A stretch of 64,000 nt of DNA from Amphritea japonica ATCC BAA-1530 (GTDB lineage Bacteria > Pseudomonadota > Gammaproteobacteria > Pseudomonadales > Balneatricaceae): positions 1,744,693 to 1,808,692 of the forward strand of contig NZ_AP014545.1 in assembly GCF_016592435.1 (NCBI RefSeq), in the 5' to 3' direction. The notes beneath the pieces were generated by a model, which was given only the letters and a program-made list of their open reading frames with translations, did no database searches and had not been told where the DNA came from. Both the position numbers and the translations under genes were made by a program. Position 1 is the first letter of the stretch. Each line of letters opens with the position of its first letter. Below are positions 33,169 to 43,349 of this stretch, in pieces.

Positions 33169-34272
33169 TTAATCGATCAGGCCGTAGTCAGTACGCAGGA
33201 TCTCAACGATCTCTGCTTTAGGGTTTTCAGACAGCGTCAGCTTCTCGCCGGTAATCTTCTCAGCAATACCCACATAAGTGTCAGACACTTTCTGCAGCAG
33301 AGCAGCAGGCAGCGCATTGTCTTCTGCTAGCGCGTAACGCTCTTCCATGCGGTCTTTGTTGATCAGGATATCCGGATCCGGGAAGTGGTTCAGCAGTTCC
33401 TGACGGAATACTTCTTTGGAGTTTTCAACCACTTTACCTTCACGGTAAGACGCGCCATCCCAGATACGGGAGGAGTCAGGGGTGCCGACTTCGTCCATAT
33501 AAATCAGTTTCTCAGTGCCGGATGCATCAGTCACATAACCGAACTCGAATTTAGTATCGACGAATACCTGGTCGATTTTCTCAAGTTCGTTGCTGATCAC
33601 ATCAAAGCCTTCTTTAAGCAGCTTCTCGTAAACAGCGATATCGTCCTGGGTACGGAACTGGAACGCTTCGTGGTTATTAACGATGTCATCACGGGTAATG
33701 TTCACATCATCAACTTCGGGCACGCCAGGGATATCTTTAAGAATGCCTTTGGTGGATGGCGTAATCAGCAGCTCTGGAAGCTTCTGATCTTTTTGCAGAT
33801 CGTCGGCTATCTGGATACCACAGAACTCACGCTCGCCTTTGGCATAAGAACGCCACATAGACCCGGTGATGTACTGACGGCAGATCGCTTCGATCATAAC
33901 CGGTTTAGCTTTCTGTACGATCCAGACAAACGGATGGGGGATATCCAGAATATGGCTATCGGCCAGACCGTTCTCACGGAACAGTTTGAACCAGTGGTTA
34001 GAGATTGCGTTAAGTGCTGCACCTTTACCCGGCACACCGTTCATACCGCCTTCACCGTGCCAGATGCACTCGAATGCGGATATACGGTCACTGATGACCA
34101 TAATTGCCAATGGCGCATCTTCAGCAACGTCATAGCCTTTTTCTTGAATCAGGCGGCGACTGTCGGCTTCGGTTAGCCAGTAAACGGAACGTACTTTACC
34201 ACTGTGTACCGGCAGGTCGGTACGGATCGGCAGATCATTGTTTACTGCCAAAACCTTATCAGCAAGACTCAT
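33169..34272 (-). CDS. purC: Phosphoribosylaminoimidazole-succinocarboxamide synthase
   Basis: A 367-residue SAICAR synthetase, which joins CAIR and aspartate using ATP in purine synthesis. The length matches the long form found in Vibrio and marine relatives rather than the 240-residue E. coli form. Signatures are SGKVRSVYW at the start, [29 protein letters not shown] and a C-terminal [10 protein letters not shown]. The start ATG at 34272 (MSLADKVLA) follows AGGA; the frame remains open to 34548 but that part has no coding character. Monocistronic, terminated at 33111. Confidence 0.93.
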   Translation of the reverse strand: MSLADKVLAVNNDLPIRTDLPVHSGKVRSVYWLTEADSRRLIQEKGYDVAEDAPLAIMVISDRISAFECIWHGEGGMNGVPGKGAALNAISNHWFKLFRENGLADSHILDIPHPFVWIVQKAKPVMIEAICRQYITGSMWRSYAKGEREFCGIQIADDLQKDQKLPELLITPSTKGILKDIPGVPEVDDVNITRDDIVNNHEAFQFRTQDDIAVYEKLLKEGFDVISNELEKIDQVFVDTKFEFGYVTDASGTEKLIYMDEVGTPDSSRIWDGASYREGKVVENSKEVFRQELLNHFPDPDILINKDRMEERYALAEDNALPAALLQKVSDTYVGIAEKITGEKLTLSENPKAEIVEILRTDYGLID

Positions 34273-34588
34273 TGCAAACTGTCCTGTATAGCTTAATAAA
34301 TAGAGAGTAGGGTACCAGAAAGCCGCTGCTTTTCGCGGCGGGTAGTGCGTCAATAGCACCGGGGTGGGCGTGATAGCTGGGTTCATTGCAGAGCTGGATG
34401 AACGGCGCTGTTTATCGTCCGATTCTGGAACAGGGATATTACACAGAATTACTATTAGCTGCCACTTTTTGTCCGCTGAGTCTGGTTTTACAATCGGGTT
34501 TATAGATAGTTGTCTTAAAGCGTCACCGCCAGGGTATTTGTCGCGCATCTAGCTGCTATACTGCCGCCTCTGTCAAAGAGGTCTGTCT
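34273..34588. other. Divergent purC / MFS promoter region
   Basis: This 316-nt gap between divergent genes carries both promoters. A TATACT box at 34557-34562 lies 26 nt before the MFS GTG and may be its -10 element. No purine operator is obvious to me. Nothing else recognised. Confidence 0.4.
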
Positions 34589-35992
34589 GTGTCTTCAAAC
34601 GAAACGTTGTTCTATCAAGCCAACCCCCGGGCGGTCTGGTTTGTATTAGCCAGTATCTGCCTGGCGATGTTATTAATCCCCATGACCCTTTCGTCGGTTA
34701 ATATGGCGTTGCCTTCGATCGCTATCGACCTGCAGGCTGATGCGGTATTAGTCAGCTGGATACCCTCGGCAACGTTGTGGGGGAGCATTGTGCTGTTGCT
34801 ACCGGCTGGCAGGGTCGCCGATATGGTTGGCCGAAAGCCGATCTATCTTATCGGTGTGGTGGGCTATTCGCTGTCATCCCTGATGATTTTTGCCGTTGAT
34901 TCTATCGAGTTTCTACTCCTCGTTCGCGTACTGCAGGGATTGTTCAGTAGTCTGGTATTTGCCACGGCGATGGCGATTATTGCTGCGGTCTTCAGTGACC
35001 GGAGTCGGGGAACGGCGCTGGGATTAGGCGCAACGTCCGTTTATCTGGGGCTTACCTGTGGGCCGCTTATCGGTGGCTGGTTAACCGAGAGCCTGGGATG
35101 GCGCAGTGTCTTTTGGGCGCCGGTGACACTGGCACTGGTGGCTATCGTATTGGCGATGATCTATGTCAGAAACGATCGGGATAAAGACAAGCCTATTCAA
35201 CCCCTCGATTGGCAGGGTTCTCTGCTGTTTGTTGTATTGGCGACATTGTTATTGTTTGGCTTGTCGGGTTTGCCGGGGCTCCTCAACTGGTTAATGCTAC
35301 TGGCAGGTATCGGGTTGCTCTTTGTGTTTGTCTGGCAGCAGAATCGTTGTGAATACCCTCTGGTGCGCTTCAGTCTTCTGGCGGCGAACCGGGTTTTAAA
35401 CCGCTCGCTGCTGGCCAGTTTTTTTATGTACGGCGCGCATTTTCCGGTGCTTTTTTTACTCAGCCTCTACCTACAATATCTGCAGGGATTATCCCCCAGC
35501 GAGGCCGGCCAGCTGATTCTGTTACAGGCGCTTATTATGGCGATTCTGGCGCCGATATCAGGGCGCTTGTCTGATCGTATAGAGCCCCGTCTGATCGCCA
35601 CCCTGGGTTGTATTTTCTTTGGCCTGGGCTTTGCGACACTAATTTTCCTTCAGTCAGATAGCGCGCTCAATCATGTGATTGTCTCGCTGTGTCTGCTGGG
35701 GATTGGCTTTGGTTTGTTCTCTACGCCAAATAATAATGCGGCGCTGGGCTCGGTGCCTAAAGACCGGCTGAGTATCGCGTCGGCACTGCTCAACCTGTCC
35801 CGGACCAGCGGTAACATGTTTAGTATGGCGATAATTATGTTGCTAATGAGTCAATGGCTGGGAAGTGAACAGATCATGCCAGAGCGTTACCCTGACCTGA
35901 TGATAGTGGTGAAATTAGGCTTTGCCATTGCCTGTGCGTACAGTTTTATGGCGGCCTGGTTTTCTTATAGCCGGGGTAAGGTTAGCCGTTAA
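34589..35992 (+). CDS. MFS drug exporter, DHA2 type
   Basis: A 467-residue MFS exporter of the DHA2 group (EmrB/QacA-like), with about 14 hydrophobic segments. The motif region [11 protein letters not shown] lies after segment 2, LQGLFSS and the antiporter signature [12 protein letters not shown] follow. It should export drugs or metabolites in exchange for protons. Translation starts at GTG 34589 with AGAGG upstream. Its stop overlaps the convergent ppsR stop by 4 nt. No adaptor (EmrA) or TetR gene is adjacent. Confidence 0.87.
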   Translation: MSSNETLFYQANPRAVWFVLASICLAMLLIPMTLSSVNMALPSIAIDLQADAVLVSWIPSATLWGSIVLLLPAGRVADMVGRKPIYLIGVVGYSLSSLMIFAVDSIEFLLLVRVLQGLFSSLVFATAMAIIAAVFSDRSRGTALGLGATSVYLGLTCGPLIGGWLTESLGWRSVFWAPVTLALVAIVLAMIYVRNDRDKDKPIQPLDWQGSLLFVVLATLLLFGLSGLPGLLNWLMLLAGIGLLFVFVWQQNRCEYPLVRFSLLAANRVLNRSLLASFFMYGAHFPVLFLLSLYLQYLQGLSPSEAGQLILLQALIMAILAPISGRLSDRIEPRLIATLGCIFFGLGFATLIFLQSDSALNHVIVSLCLLGIGFGLFSTPNNNAALGSVPKDRLSIASALLNLSRTSGNMFSMAIIMLLMSQWLGSEQIMPERYPDLMIVVKLGFAIACAYSFMAAWFSYSRGKVSR

Positions 35993-36807
35993 TTTAGCCG
36001 GCGTTCCAGACCTCTCTCGGCAATGATACGTGTGGCAATCTCTTCAATTGAGAACAGGGTGGTGTTGATGTGGGGTAGTTTTTCGGTGCGGAACATCCGC
36101 TCGACGATACGGACCTCATCTTCACACTGATCCAGGGAAGAGTAACGGCTGTTAGGGCGGCGTTCATGGCGTATCGACGCCAGTTGAAAAGGGTCGATCG
36201 TCAGCCCGTAGAGCTTATCCCGATACGGTAGTAGTGTTTCGGGGAGTTTGTCGCTGGCCAGGTCCTCGTCGGTCAACGGGTAGTTAGCCGCTCGCACCCC
36301 GAACTGTAGTGCCATATAGAGACAGGACGGGGTTTTACCGCAACGGGAAACGCCGGTGAGAATGATATCGGCCTTATGGTAGTGCTGAGTTCTGGCGCCA
36401 TCATCATTATCGATAGCAAAGTTAACCGACTCAATTCGATCCATATAGCTGGTGACTTCGTTTATCGCATGGGATTTACCGACGCTATATGAGGAATGAC
36501 TACCGAGCTCCAGTTCCAGCGGTTTGAGAAAGGCTGAGAAAACATCAATTTTATAGGCGCCGCTGGTGGAAATAACCTCACGGGTGGCTTCGTCTACGAC
36601 GGTATCAAAGACGATCGGACGTTGTCCGTCTTCCTCCATCACCTGGTCTATCATATCAACTGCGGCGACCGCTTTTTCGATACTGTCTATATAGGGCAGG
36701 GTCACCTTATTGAACGCGATTGAGCCAAACTGAGCGAGTAGACTGTTGCCCAGCGCTTCAGCGGTTATGCCGGTACCATCAGAGATAAAAAAAGCGGTGC
36801 GTTTCAT
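35989..36807 (-). CDS. ppsR: PEP synthetase regulatory protein (kinase/pyrophosphorylase)
   Basis: A 272-residue DUF299 protein. In E. coli it inactivates PEP synthase by ADP-dependent phosphorylation of a Thr and reactivates it by Pi-dependent dephosphorylation. The P-loop [15 protein letters not shown] and the N-terminal [15 protein letters not shown] are clear. It is divergent from ppsA, its substrate, at 129 nt upstream, which confirms the pairing. Stop overlaps the MFS stop. Confidence 0.93.
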   Translation of the reverse strand: MKRTAFFISDGTGITAEALGNSLLAQFGSIAFNKVTLPYIDSIEKAVAAVDMIDQVMEEDGQRPIVFDTVVDEATREVISTSGAYKIDVFSAFLKPLELELGSHSSYSVGKSHAINEVTSYMDRIESVNFAIDNDDGARTQHYHKADIILTGVSRCGKTPSCLYMALQFGVRAANYPLTDEDLASDKLPETLLPYRDKLYGLTIDPFQLASIRHERRPNSRYSSLDQCEDEVRIVERMFRTEKLPHINTTLFSIEEIATRIIAERGLERRLN

Positions 36808-36990
36808 AAGATAAAGAGATCCTGCTTCATCAAAATGTATTGAAGGGCCTCTATTATTGCGGCAACCGTCTTCTGTGTATAGCCAGTAAATAGATTAAGC
36901 TTAAAATTGATCTGCTAACTGCCACAGGCGGGTGATTTGAAGTATGATGCGGCTATAACAAAAAGTAGCGCAATTCAGGAGTGCAGCATT

Positions 36991-39372
36991 TTGCAGGATT
37001 ATATCGTTCGTCTGGATCAGGTAGGTATGGGTGATATTGAGCAGGTGGGTGGCAAAAATGCCTCACTTGGCGAGATGATCACTGAGCTTTCTGAAGCGGG
37101 TGTTAAGGTACCAGGTGGCTTCGCTACGACCGCTACTGCATTCCGGGATTTCCTTGCCCATAATCAACTCGATAAACGCATCAATGATATTCTGGCGGAG
37201 CTTCAGTCTGACGACGTTAATGCGCTGGCTAAAACCGGTAGTCTGATTCGTCAGTGGATACTGGAAACGCCTTTTCCTGAGGCGCTGGATAAGGCCATAG
37301 AAGAGGCCTTTGCCGAGATGGTGGGTGATAGCGATATGGCCGTGGCTGTACGTTCCTCAGCAACCGCTGAAGACCTTCCGGATGCGTCTTTTGCAGGCCA
37401 GCAGGAAACCTTCCTCAATATTAGCGGACTGGACAATGTCAAAGCCGCCATACACGACGTCTTTGCGTCACTCTATAATGATCGCGCTATCTCTTACCGG
37501 GTACATCACGGCTTTGAACATCATGAAGTAGCCCTGTCTGCCGGTATACAGCGCATGGTACGCAGTGAAACCGGTGCCAGCGGCGTCATGTTTACCCTGG
37601 ATACTGAGTCCGGCTTCCAGCATGTTGTGTTTATTACTTCAGCGTATGGTCTGGGTGAAACGGTGGTTCAGGGCGCCGTTAATCCTGATGAATTTTATGT
37701 TTATAAACCGACCTTGCGTCAGGGGGCTCCGGCTATTCTCCGCCGTAGTATCGGCACGAAAGCGATAAAAATGGTTTACGGCAGTGAAGGCACTACCGCA
37801 AACGCAGTCGAGACGGTGAAAGTGCCGGCTGAAGAGCGCATGCGCTTCTCTATTTCTGATAATGATGTTGAGGAACTGGCATCGATTGCGATGACCATTG
37901 AGAAACATTATGGCCGTCCGATGGATATTGAATGGGCCAAAGATGGCGATGACGGTGAGCTGTATATCGTACAGGCACGTCCTGAAACTGTTAAAAGCCG
38001 CGATAAAGCGGCGGTTATCGAGCGTTATCTGCTAACTGAAACCGGTAAGGTACTGTTGGAAGGGCGTTCTATCGGCCATCGAATTGGCAGTGGCCCGGTG
38101 CGTATTGTTGAGAGTCTCAGCGATATGGATAAGATTCAGCCCGGCGATGTGCTGGTAACGGATATGACCGATCCGGACTGGGAACCGGTGATGAAGCGCT
38201 CTTCTGCTATCATTACCAACCGGGGCGGGCGTACCTGCCATGCTGCGATCATCGCCCGTGAACTGGGCATTCCTGCGATTGTGGGTTGCGGTGATGCGAC
38301 TGAGCGTCTGACAGACGGTCAGGATGTGACTGTCTCCTGCGCTGAAGGTGATACCGGTCGCGCTTATGAAGGCCGTCTTGATTTTGAGCATCAGACCAAT
38401 AAGGTCGATTCGATGCCGCCGTTACCCTTCGATATTATGATGAACGTGGGTAATCCTGATCGGGCATTCGATTTTCAGGCATTGCCGAACGCCGGGGTAG
38501 GGCTTGCCCGCCTGGAATTCATTATCAACCGCATGATCGGTATTCACCCAAAGGCGCTGATTAATTTTGATCAGTTAGACAGTGGTCTGCAAAAAACTAT
38601 TGAACGACGCATTGCTGGTTACCCCAGCCCTATTGAATTTTACGTTGCTAAGCTGGTGGAGGGTATCTCGACGCTGGCGGCTGCCTTCTATCCGAAGAAA
38701 GTCATTGTGCGGATGTCAGACTTTAAGTCCAATGAGTATGGCCACCTGATCGGTGGTGATGCGTATGAAGCTCACGAAGAAAACCCGATGCTCGGCTTCC
38801 GGGGGGCAAGTCGTTATATTTCAGACTCGTTCCGTGAATGTTTTGAGTTAGAGTGTCGGGCACTGAAGTATGTGCGCGATGTGATGAAGCTTACCAATGT
38901 TGAAGTGATGGTACCCTTTGTTCGTACTGTTGGTGAAGCCAAACAGGTTTCCGAATTATTGGCTGAGAACGGTCTTCGCCGAGGCGAGAACGGTTTACGG
39001 CTGATTATGATGTGCGAGATTCCCTCAAATGCGTTGCTGGCAGAGCAGTTCCTTGAGTATTTCGATGGCTTCTCCATCGGTTCGAATGACCTGACACAGC
39101 TTACGCTGGGTCTGGATCGTGATTCCGGTATTATTGCCCATCTTTTTGATGAGCGAAATGAAGCGGTACGTAAGTTGTTGTCGATGGCTATCGAAGCCTG
39201 CAAAGCACAAGGCAAGTATATTGGTATCTGTGGCCAGGGCCCGTCAGATCATCCGGATCTTGCGCAGTGGTTAATGGAACAGGGGATTAGCTCGGTTTCT
39301 CTTAACCCTGATAGTGTTCTGGATACCTGGTTTTTCCTGGCGAATGACAGTGACGATAGTCCGGTTAATTAG
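36991..39372 (+). CDS. ppsA: Phosphoenolpyruvate synthase
   Basis: A 793-residue PEP synthase, making PEP from pyruvate and ATP for gluconeogenesis. It has the N-terminal ATP-grasp domain ([33 protein letters not shown]), the swivelling domain with the phospho-His in [15 protein letters not shown], and the PEP/pyruvate domain with [11 protein letters not shown] and CGQGPSD. The preferred start is TTG 36991, with CAGGAG at 9-nt spacing; the frame is open upstream to 36937 but the family begins near this point. Divergent from ppsR. Confidence 0.93.
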   Translation: MQDYIVRLDQVGMGDIEQVGGKNASLGEMITELSEAGVKVPGGFATTATAFRDFLAHNQLDKRINDILAELQSDDVNALAKTGSLIRQWILETPFPEALDKAIEEAFAEMVGDSDMAVAVRSSATAEDLPDASFAGQQETFLNISGLDNVKAAIHDVFASLYNDRAISYRVHHGFEHHEVALSAGIQRMVRSETGASGVMFTLDTESGFQHVVFITSAYGLGETVVQGAVNPDEFYVYKPTLRQGAPAILRRSIGTKAIKMVYGSEGTTANAVETVKVPAEERMRFSISDNDVEELASIAMTIEKHYGRPMDIEWAKDGDDGELYIVQARPETVKSRDKAAVIERYLLTETGKVLLEGRSIGHRIGSGPVRIVESLSDMDKIQPGDVLVTDMTDPDWEPVMKRSSAIITNRGGRTCHAAIIARELGIPAIVGCGDATERLTDGQDVTVSCAEGDTGRAYEGRLDFEHQTNKVDSMPPLPFDIMMNVGNPDRAFDFQALPNAGVGLARLEFIINRMIGIHPKALINFDQLDSGLQKTIERRIAGYPSPIEFYVAKLVEGISTLAAAFYPKKVIVRMSDFKSNEYGHLIGGDAYEAHEENPMLGFRGASRYISDSFRECFELECRALKYVRDVMKLTNVEVMVPFVRTVGEAKQVSELLAENGLRRGENGLRLIMMCEIPSNALLAEQFLEYFDGFSIGSNDLTQLTLGLDRDSGIIAHLFDERNEAVRKLLSMAIEACKAQGKYIGICGQGPSDHPDLAQWLMEQGISSVSLNPDSVLDTWFFLANDSDDSPVN

Positions 39373-39417
39373 TTAGCTGAATTATTTATACCGTTATCTA
39401 CATGCTCTGTATTTCCA

Positions 39418-40107
39418 ATGCGCCTCGCTAAGTTTCTCCAGTTAAACAGCCCGTACAGTCGACAGCAGATACAACTGCTGTTGGCTAAAGGGCAGGTGAC
39501 AGTGGCTGGGAGTGTGGTAACTGAGGCTACTTTTGAGGTCGACCGGTTTATTCGGGTTGAACTGGAAGGGCGGTTACTACAAGAAGTACAAGGGCATTAC
39601 TTCATGCTCTATAAGCCTGCGGGCGTTGTTAGTGCGACAGAGCATCCCGAGCATCGAACAGTGATTGATCTGCTCCCTGAGACGGTACGATCCGATATTC
39701 ACCTTGCCGGCCGTCTTGACCTTAAAACCACAGGACTGATGTTACTGACCAATGATGGCCGCTGGTCTCGCCGGGTGACGCAGCCGGAATCAACCATTCC
39801 CAAAGTTTATCGGGTGACAACTAAAGATCCGGTTGCCAGCGATGCGGAAGCGGTCTTTTCCCGTGGGATCTATTTTAGTTACGAAGATATCACCACCCGC
39901 CCGGCAGAGCTTGAACGGCTAGGGCCCTGTCAGTCACGTCTGACAATCCATGAAGGACGTTACCATCAAGTGAAGCGAATGTTTGGTTACTTTGATAACG
40001 AAGTCACAGAGCTGCATCGTGAACGTATCGGAGATTTGGTACTTGATCCGTCATTGAGGCCTGGAGAATACAGGCCTTTGACGGCTGCCGAGATTGCGCT
40101 GTTTTAA
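39418..40107 (+). CDS. rsuA: 16S rRNA pseudouridine synthase RsuA
   Basis: A 229-residue RsuA-family synthase, which converts U516 of 16S rRNA to pseudouridine. An S4-like RNA-binding domain (1-about 60, RLAKFLQLN...) precedes the catalytic domain with the signature GRLDLKTTGLMLLTNDG (catalytic Asp) and YHQVKRMFG. Length normal. It lies 45 nt after ppsA and could share its transcript. RluE/RluF are less likely from length and the S4 start. Confidence 0.88.
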   Translation: MRLAKFLQLNSPYSRQQIQLLLAKGQVTVAGSVVTEATFEVDRFIRVELEGRLLQEVQGHYFMLYKPAGVVSATEHPEHRTVIDLLPETVRSDIHLAGRLDLKTTGLMLLTNDGRWSRRVTQPESTIPKVYRVTTKDPVASDAEAVFSRGIYFSYEDITTRPAELERLGPCQSRLTIHEGRYHQVKRMFGYFDNEVTELHRERIGDLVLDPSLRPGEYRPLTAAEIALF

Positions 40108-40171
40108 GTTATTAGCGGTGATACAAGTGACTCTTGTTGGTCTGATCGGTATATAGCTTGTATAGCCCTTG

Positions 40172-41302
40172 TTATTTCAAATGATAAGGCTCTTTTTCCT
40201 CTTCCAGGATCTCTTCATCAAGTGGTTTGAACACAAAAATTCTGGCCATCATGAAATTAAAGCCCATACCGACTAATACACCAATAATCAGGGCACTAAA
40301 CTTATGCTCGATAAAGAATGGTACGTAAGAGGTTAGTACCGTGTATGTACCAAAATTCATCGCAAAGCCCGCAAGAGAAGTGGTTATAAATGATAACCAT
40401 TGCGTTACGTGGTGCGTTTTTTTACGATCGGTAAAGGTAATTGTTCGATTCCAGAACCAGTTCCAGGTTGCTGCTGGCCAGAAAGAGATCGCTCGTGAGA
40501 GGTTGTGACCGAGGCCAAAATAGAGCTGCAGAGCAAAATAGATCAAACTATCAACAATAAAACCTGTTCCGCCTACAATGCCAAATTGTGCAAATTCAGA
40601 GACCGTGGGGTATTTGAATTTATATAAGCGACGAAGATGCCTCAGGTACAGAAACTGCTCTTTTAAGCTCAGCTTACTTTCACCATGCTCTCTGTCTTTA
40701 AAGTGTATTGGATGCTCTCCAGGCGTATTGAAATCGCCTTTGACCATGATCTCCAGGCCGATTTTGTAACCCGCAGGCGTCAGGTGTGCGCAGGTTTCAA
40801 ACTTTTCCCGTTCAAAGGCGAAAAAGCCAGACATCGGATCTTTAATATGGCAAAGGGGTAGGGCCAGCCAGGTAGCAATTTTTGAATTAAGAAGCCTGAA
40901 GAAGCCCCAGTCATCATCAAACGAGCCACCCTGAATGTACCGGGAGCCCACGACAAAATCGTTTTGATTAGTCTCCAGCTTTTCTACCATTGGCTGGATG
41001 GCCGTTGAAGGGTGCGATAGATCGCAATCCATAACGACAACATATTTTCCCTTAGCCTCTTCAATACCCCTGATTACTGCAGTAGAGAGGCCGCGTTCTT
41101 CCGTACGGACAATAATTCTGGCAGGAATCCTGTCAGAAATGTTTTTTACTGCTTCGCAGGAGCCATCCTCAGAGTTGTCATCAACAAAGATAATTTCGAA
41201 CGATTGACCATCCAGTGAACTGGAAACCTGTTCACAAATCAGAGGAATGTTCTGAACTTCTTTATAGGTTGGTATTACGATGGAAATCTTTATGTCAGAC
41301 AT
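40172..41302 (-). CDS. GT2 glycosyltransferase with C-terminal GtrA membrane domain
   Basis: A 376-residue fusion. Residues 5-235 form a GT2 domain of the DPM1/dolichyl-phosphate-mannose-synthase kind, with VIPTYKEVQNI, IIFVDDNSEDGS, and the DxD-type MDCDLSHP. Residues about 238-365 form a GtrA domain with four hydrophobic segments, which is proposed to help flip lipid-linked sugars. It would load a hexose onto undecaprenyl phosphate at the membrane. The adjacent divergent gene at 41524 is a candidate partner that transfers the sugar onward. No polysaccharide cluster surrounds the pair. Confidence 0.87.
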   Translation of the reverse strand: MSDIKISIVIPTYKEVQNIPLICEQVSSSLDGQSFEIIFVDDNSEDGSCEAVKNISDRIPARIIVRTEERGLSTAVIRGIEEAKGKYVVVMDCDLSHPSTAIQPMVEKLETNQNDFVVGSRYIQGGSFDDDWGFFRLLNSKIATWLALPLCHIKDPMSGFFAFEREKFETCAHLTPAGYKIGLEIMVKGDFNTPGEHPIHFKDREHGESKLSLKEQFLYLRHLRRLYKFKYPTVSEFAQFGIVGGTGFIVDSLIYFALQLYFGLGHNLSRAISFWPAATWNWFWNRTITFTDRKKTHHVTQWLSFITTSLAGFAMNFGTYTVLTSYVPFFIEHKFSALIIGVLVGMGFNFMMARIFVFKPLDEEILEEEKEPYHLK

Positions 41303-41523
41303 ATATCGCTATATCACTCAGGGAAAAATAGGATAATGCTATAGATATCAAGATAATAATACAATTAATACTGCTATGGTCGCGAACACTGAGTTTTAAT
41401 CCGTGGCGCTTTCTTCAGGGGGATCATTGAAGTGTGCAAAGCGCTTCCGCCTGTCACTTGTTATACCATCTTCAACAAATTATTATGCCGGTCTCTAATA
41501 AGTAATTTCAGCAATGGATTTAT

Positions 41524-42681
41524 ATGCCAAAGACAGCCCCATCAAAATTACTTGACGTGATTCTTTGCGTATACGCAGTCGTAGTACTGATTGCCAGCTT
41601 TCTAATTGCGCCTATGCATGATTATGCGCTCTATTTTGCTCATTGGGATCTGATTTTGAGTGGTGGAGACCCCTGGGCAAAAATCGATGCCCCTAACGCA
41701 TATGGTCCTGTTTATAATATTTTTGCATTGCCCTACGCGCTGCATAGCCAGCTGCCTAAGTTGATCTTTGTGAGTTGTTGGCTGGCCGTAGCGCTCTATA
41801 CGGTTCGTTATTTCAGTGCTCTGAAAAACGTAAGTGCTACGGTGAAGTGGTTCTTTGCGGCGTTCTGGTTGTTAAATCCGTTCTTTATAGTCAGCACCTC
41901 TTTTTACGGTTTTAATGATAGTTTGGTGGGTATGCTCTGTTTTCTTGGGGTATTGTTTGCTGTTAAGGGTAATGGCAAGACATCGCTATTAATTCTGACA
42001 ATTGGTGTTCTAACCAAAATTTATCCGCTCTTTCTGTTGCCGTTTTTAAGCAAAAGCTGGAAGAACATCCGCCGCAATATTCTTATCTTTATGGTGGTGT
42101 TGTTGGCGGTGTATTTGATTACCTATCTTATCTGGGGGCCTTCGTTCCTGGTTGCTTTCGGTAAGGCTAATGGTCGAAATCCAACACTATTTTCGATTAT
42201 GATGTTTTTGTATAGTGATTATTTTCCATTCCAAAGCATTAGTAATTTATTGATTTCATTAAATAAGCCGCTTGCCATCGGTACGGTTTTCTTCGTATTT
42301 ATGCGTTTTCGTAAAGGAAAACTGGAACAACATGCCGCCTTTCTAGCGGGTTTTACCGCGCTCCTTATGTTCTATAAGGCCGGACAGCAGCAGTTTTACC
42401 TGACTTATTTCGCCATATTTGCCGCCTGGGTTTTGATTGAGTTCCGTAAAGAACTACCAAACCTTAAAGCGTTTTATGCGGTTCTTATGCTCGGTGTCTG
42501 GATGATGCTGATGGCGGGTATTGTTTATCCTGCGACCTCTTACATGAGTGGTGAGCATGTTTGGATACGCCAGGTGATCGGTCTTCCAACCTTTATTCTG
42601 CTATGCGTTATTTTCAAACAGCTTGTCTTTCCTATCGCTATAAAACAGACTGAATTTGAGACCGACCCACTTTTACAGTAG
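41524..42681 (+). CDS. Polytopic membrane glycosyltransferase-like protein (GT87/DUF2029 type)
   Basis: A 385-residue protein with about ten hydrophobic segments. The first periplasmic loop contains GGDPWAKIDAPNAYGPVYNIF, typical of GT-C transferases that use a lipid-phosphate sugar donor, and a later KIYPLFLLP segment resembles mannosyltransferases. The catalytic acidic residue is probably one of the Asps in that loop. It diverges from the GT2-GtrA gene, which could supply the lipid-linked sugar. Acceptor unknown. Family call is from topology and loop motifs. Confidence 0.65.
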   Translation: MPKTAPSKLLDVILCVYAVVVLIASFLIAPMHDYALYFAHWDLILSGGDPWAKIDAPNAYGPVYNIFALPYALHSQLPKLIFVSCWLAVALYTVRYFSALKNVSATVKWFFAAFWLLNPFFIVSTSFYGFNDSLVGMLCFLGVLFAVKGNGKTSLLILTIGVLTKIYPLFLLPFLSKSWKNIRRNILIFMVVLLAVYLITYLIWGPSFLVAFGKANGRNPTLFSIMMFLYSDYFPFQSISNLLISLNKPLAIGTVFFVFMRFRKGKLEQHAAFLAGFTALLMFYKAGQQQFYLTYFAIFAAWVLIEFRKELPNLKAFYAVLMLGVWMMLMAGIVYPATSYMSGEHVWIRQVIGLPTFILLCVIFKQLVFPIAIKQTEFETDPLLQ

Positions 42682-42709
42682 GGGTTAAAGGTATTTGTTT
42701 GTACATTAC

Positions 42710-43342
42710 CTAAGCTGGTTTATTCATATCACGTGCTTTGGTCATCGGTATAAACAGGCAGCATAAGCCGCCCAATACTCCGGCAAGGTGTGCCGCTGGA
42801 TAGGGTGGCCAGGGGCTCTGGCTTAACAGCGCCTGGCCGCTAAACTGCTCCCAGATGACTTTACCTATGCAGATCAGCATCGGCAGCCAGCCACTCAATG
42901 ACGGTTGTTTGCGTGCGAATAGCAGTAGACTGATAAACAGCGGGGCAAAGAGAATGCCTGATAACCCTGCGTAGCTGCTGACACCGCTCCAGGGTGATAA
43001 CAGTAACCCGTTTACAGTGATCAAACCTCCCAGTATTGATAGTAATAGCAGCCTTTTTGAATACCTTTCCAGATAGCCAGCTGCCAGTGCAAAAGCGAGG
43101 ATATCCCAGCTGAGATGGCTTGTTGATGTATGGCTTAGATGTCCTGAGATAAGCCGCCATAATTCACCTTCACTAATCAGTCTCTGGTCGAAGTAGCCTA
43201 GCTGGAAGAGTTCAGTTGAGAGGCTGAATGGGAAAGCGAGAAAGATGATACTGAGGGTAATCACCGGTATGAAGCTAACACCTCCCGCATAAGCGGGAGG
43301 GTGCTGTTGTCCAGTGAGTGTATTATATAGCCAGAGGTTCAT
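42710..43342 (-). CDS. rrtA: Rhombosortase
   Basis: A 210-residue rhomboid-type intramembrane serine protease of the rhombosortase group. The nucleophile Ser128 is in YAGLSGILFA, and His185 in YPAAHLAGVLGG forms the dyad. The GHLSHTSTSHLSWD segment, with three His, is typical. Six hydrophobic segments are seen. Rhombosortases cleave proteins with a C-terminal GlyGly-CTERM tail. The gene starts 7 nt after the vWA gene stop with GAGG in its end, so the two are translationally coupled; that protein has a matching tail. Confidence 0.88.
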   Translation of the reverse strand: MNLWLYNTLTGQQHPPAYAGGVSFIPVITLSIIFLAFPFSLSTELFQLGYFDQRLISEGELWRLISGHLSHTSTSHLSWDILAFALAAGYLERYSKRLLLLSILGGLITVNGLLLSPWSGVSSYAGLSGILFAPLFISLLLFARKQPSLSGWLPMLICIGKVIWEQFSGQALLSQSPWPPYPAAHLAGVLGGLCCLFIPMTKARDMNKPA

Positions 43343-43349
43343 AGTCGCC

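Noticed and set aside
33385-34176. 263-codon + strand ORF over purC
   Set aside because: Antisense shadow of purC; no ribosome site and no domain.
34273-34548. N-terminal extension of purC
   Set aside because: The open frame continues, but family starts and the ribosome site support 34272; the extension also covers the divergent promoter region.
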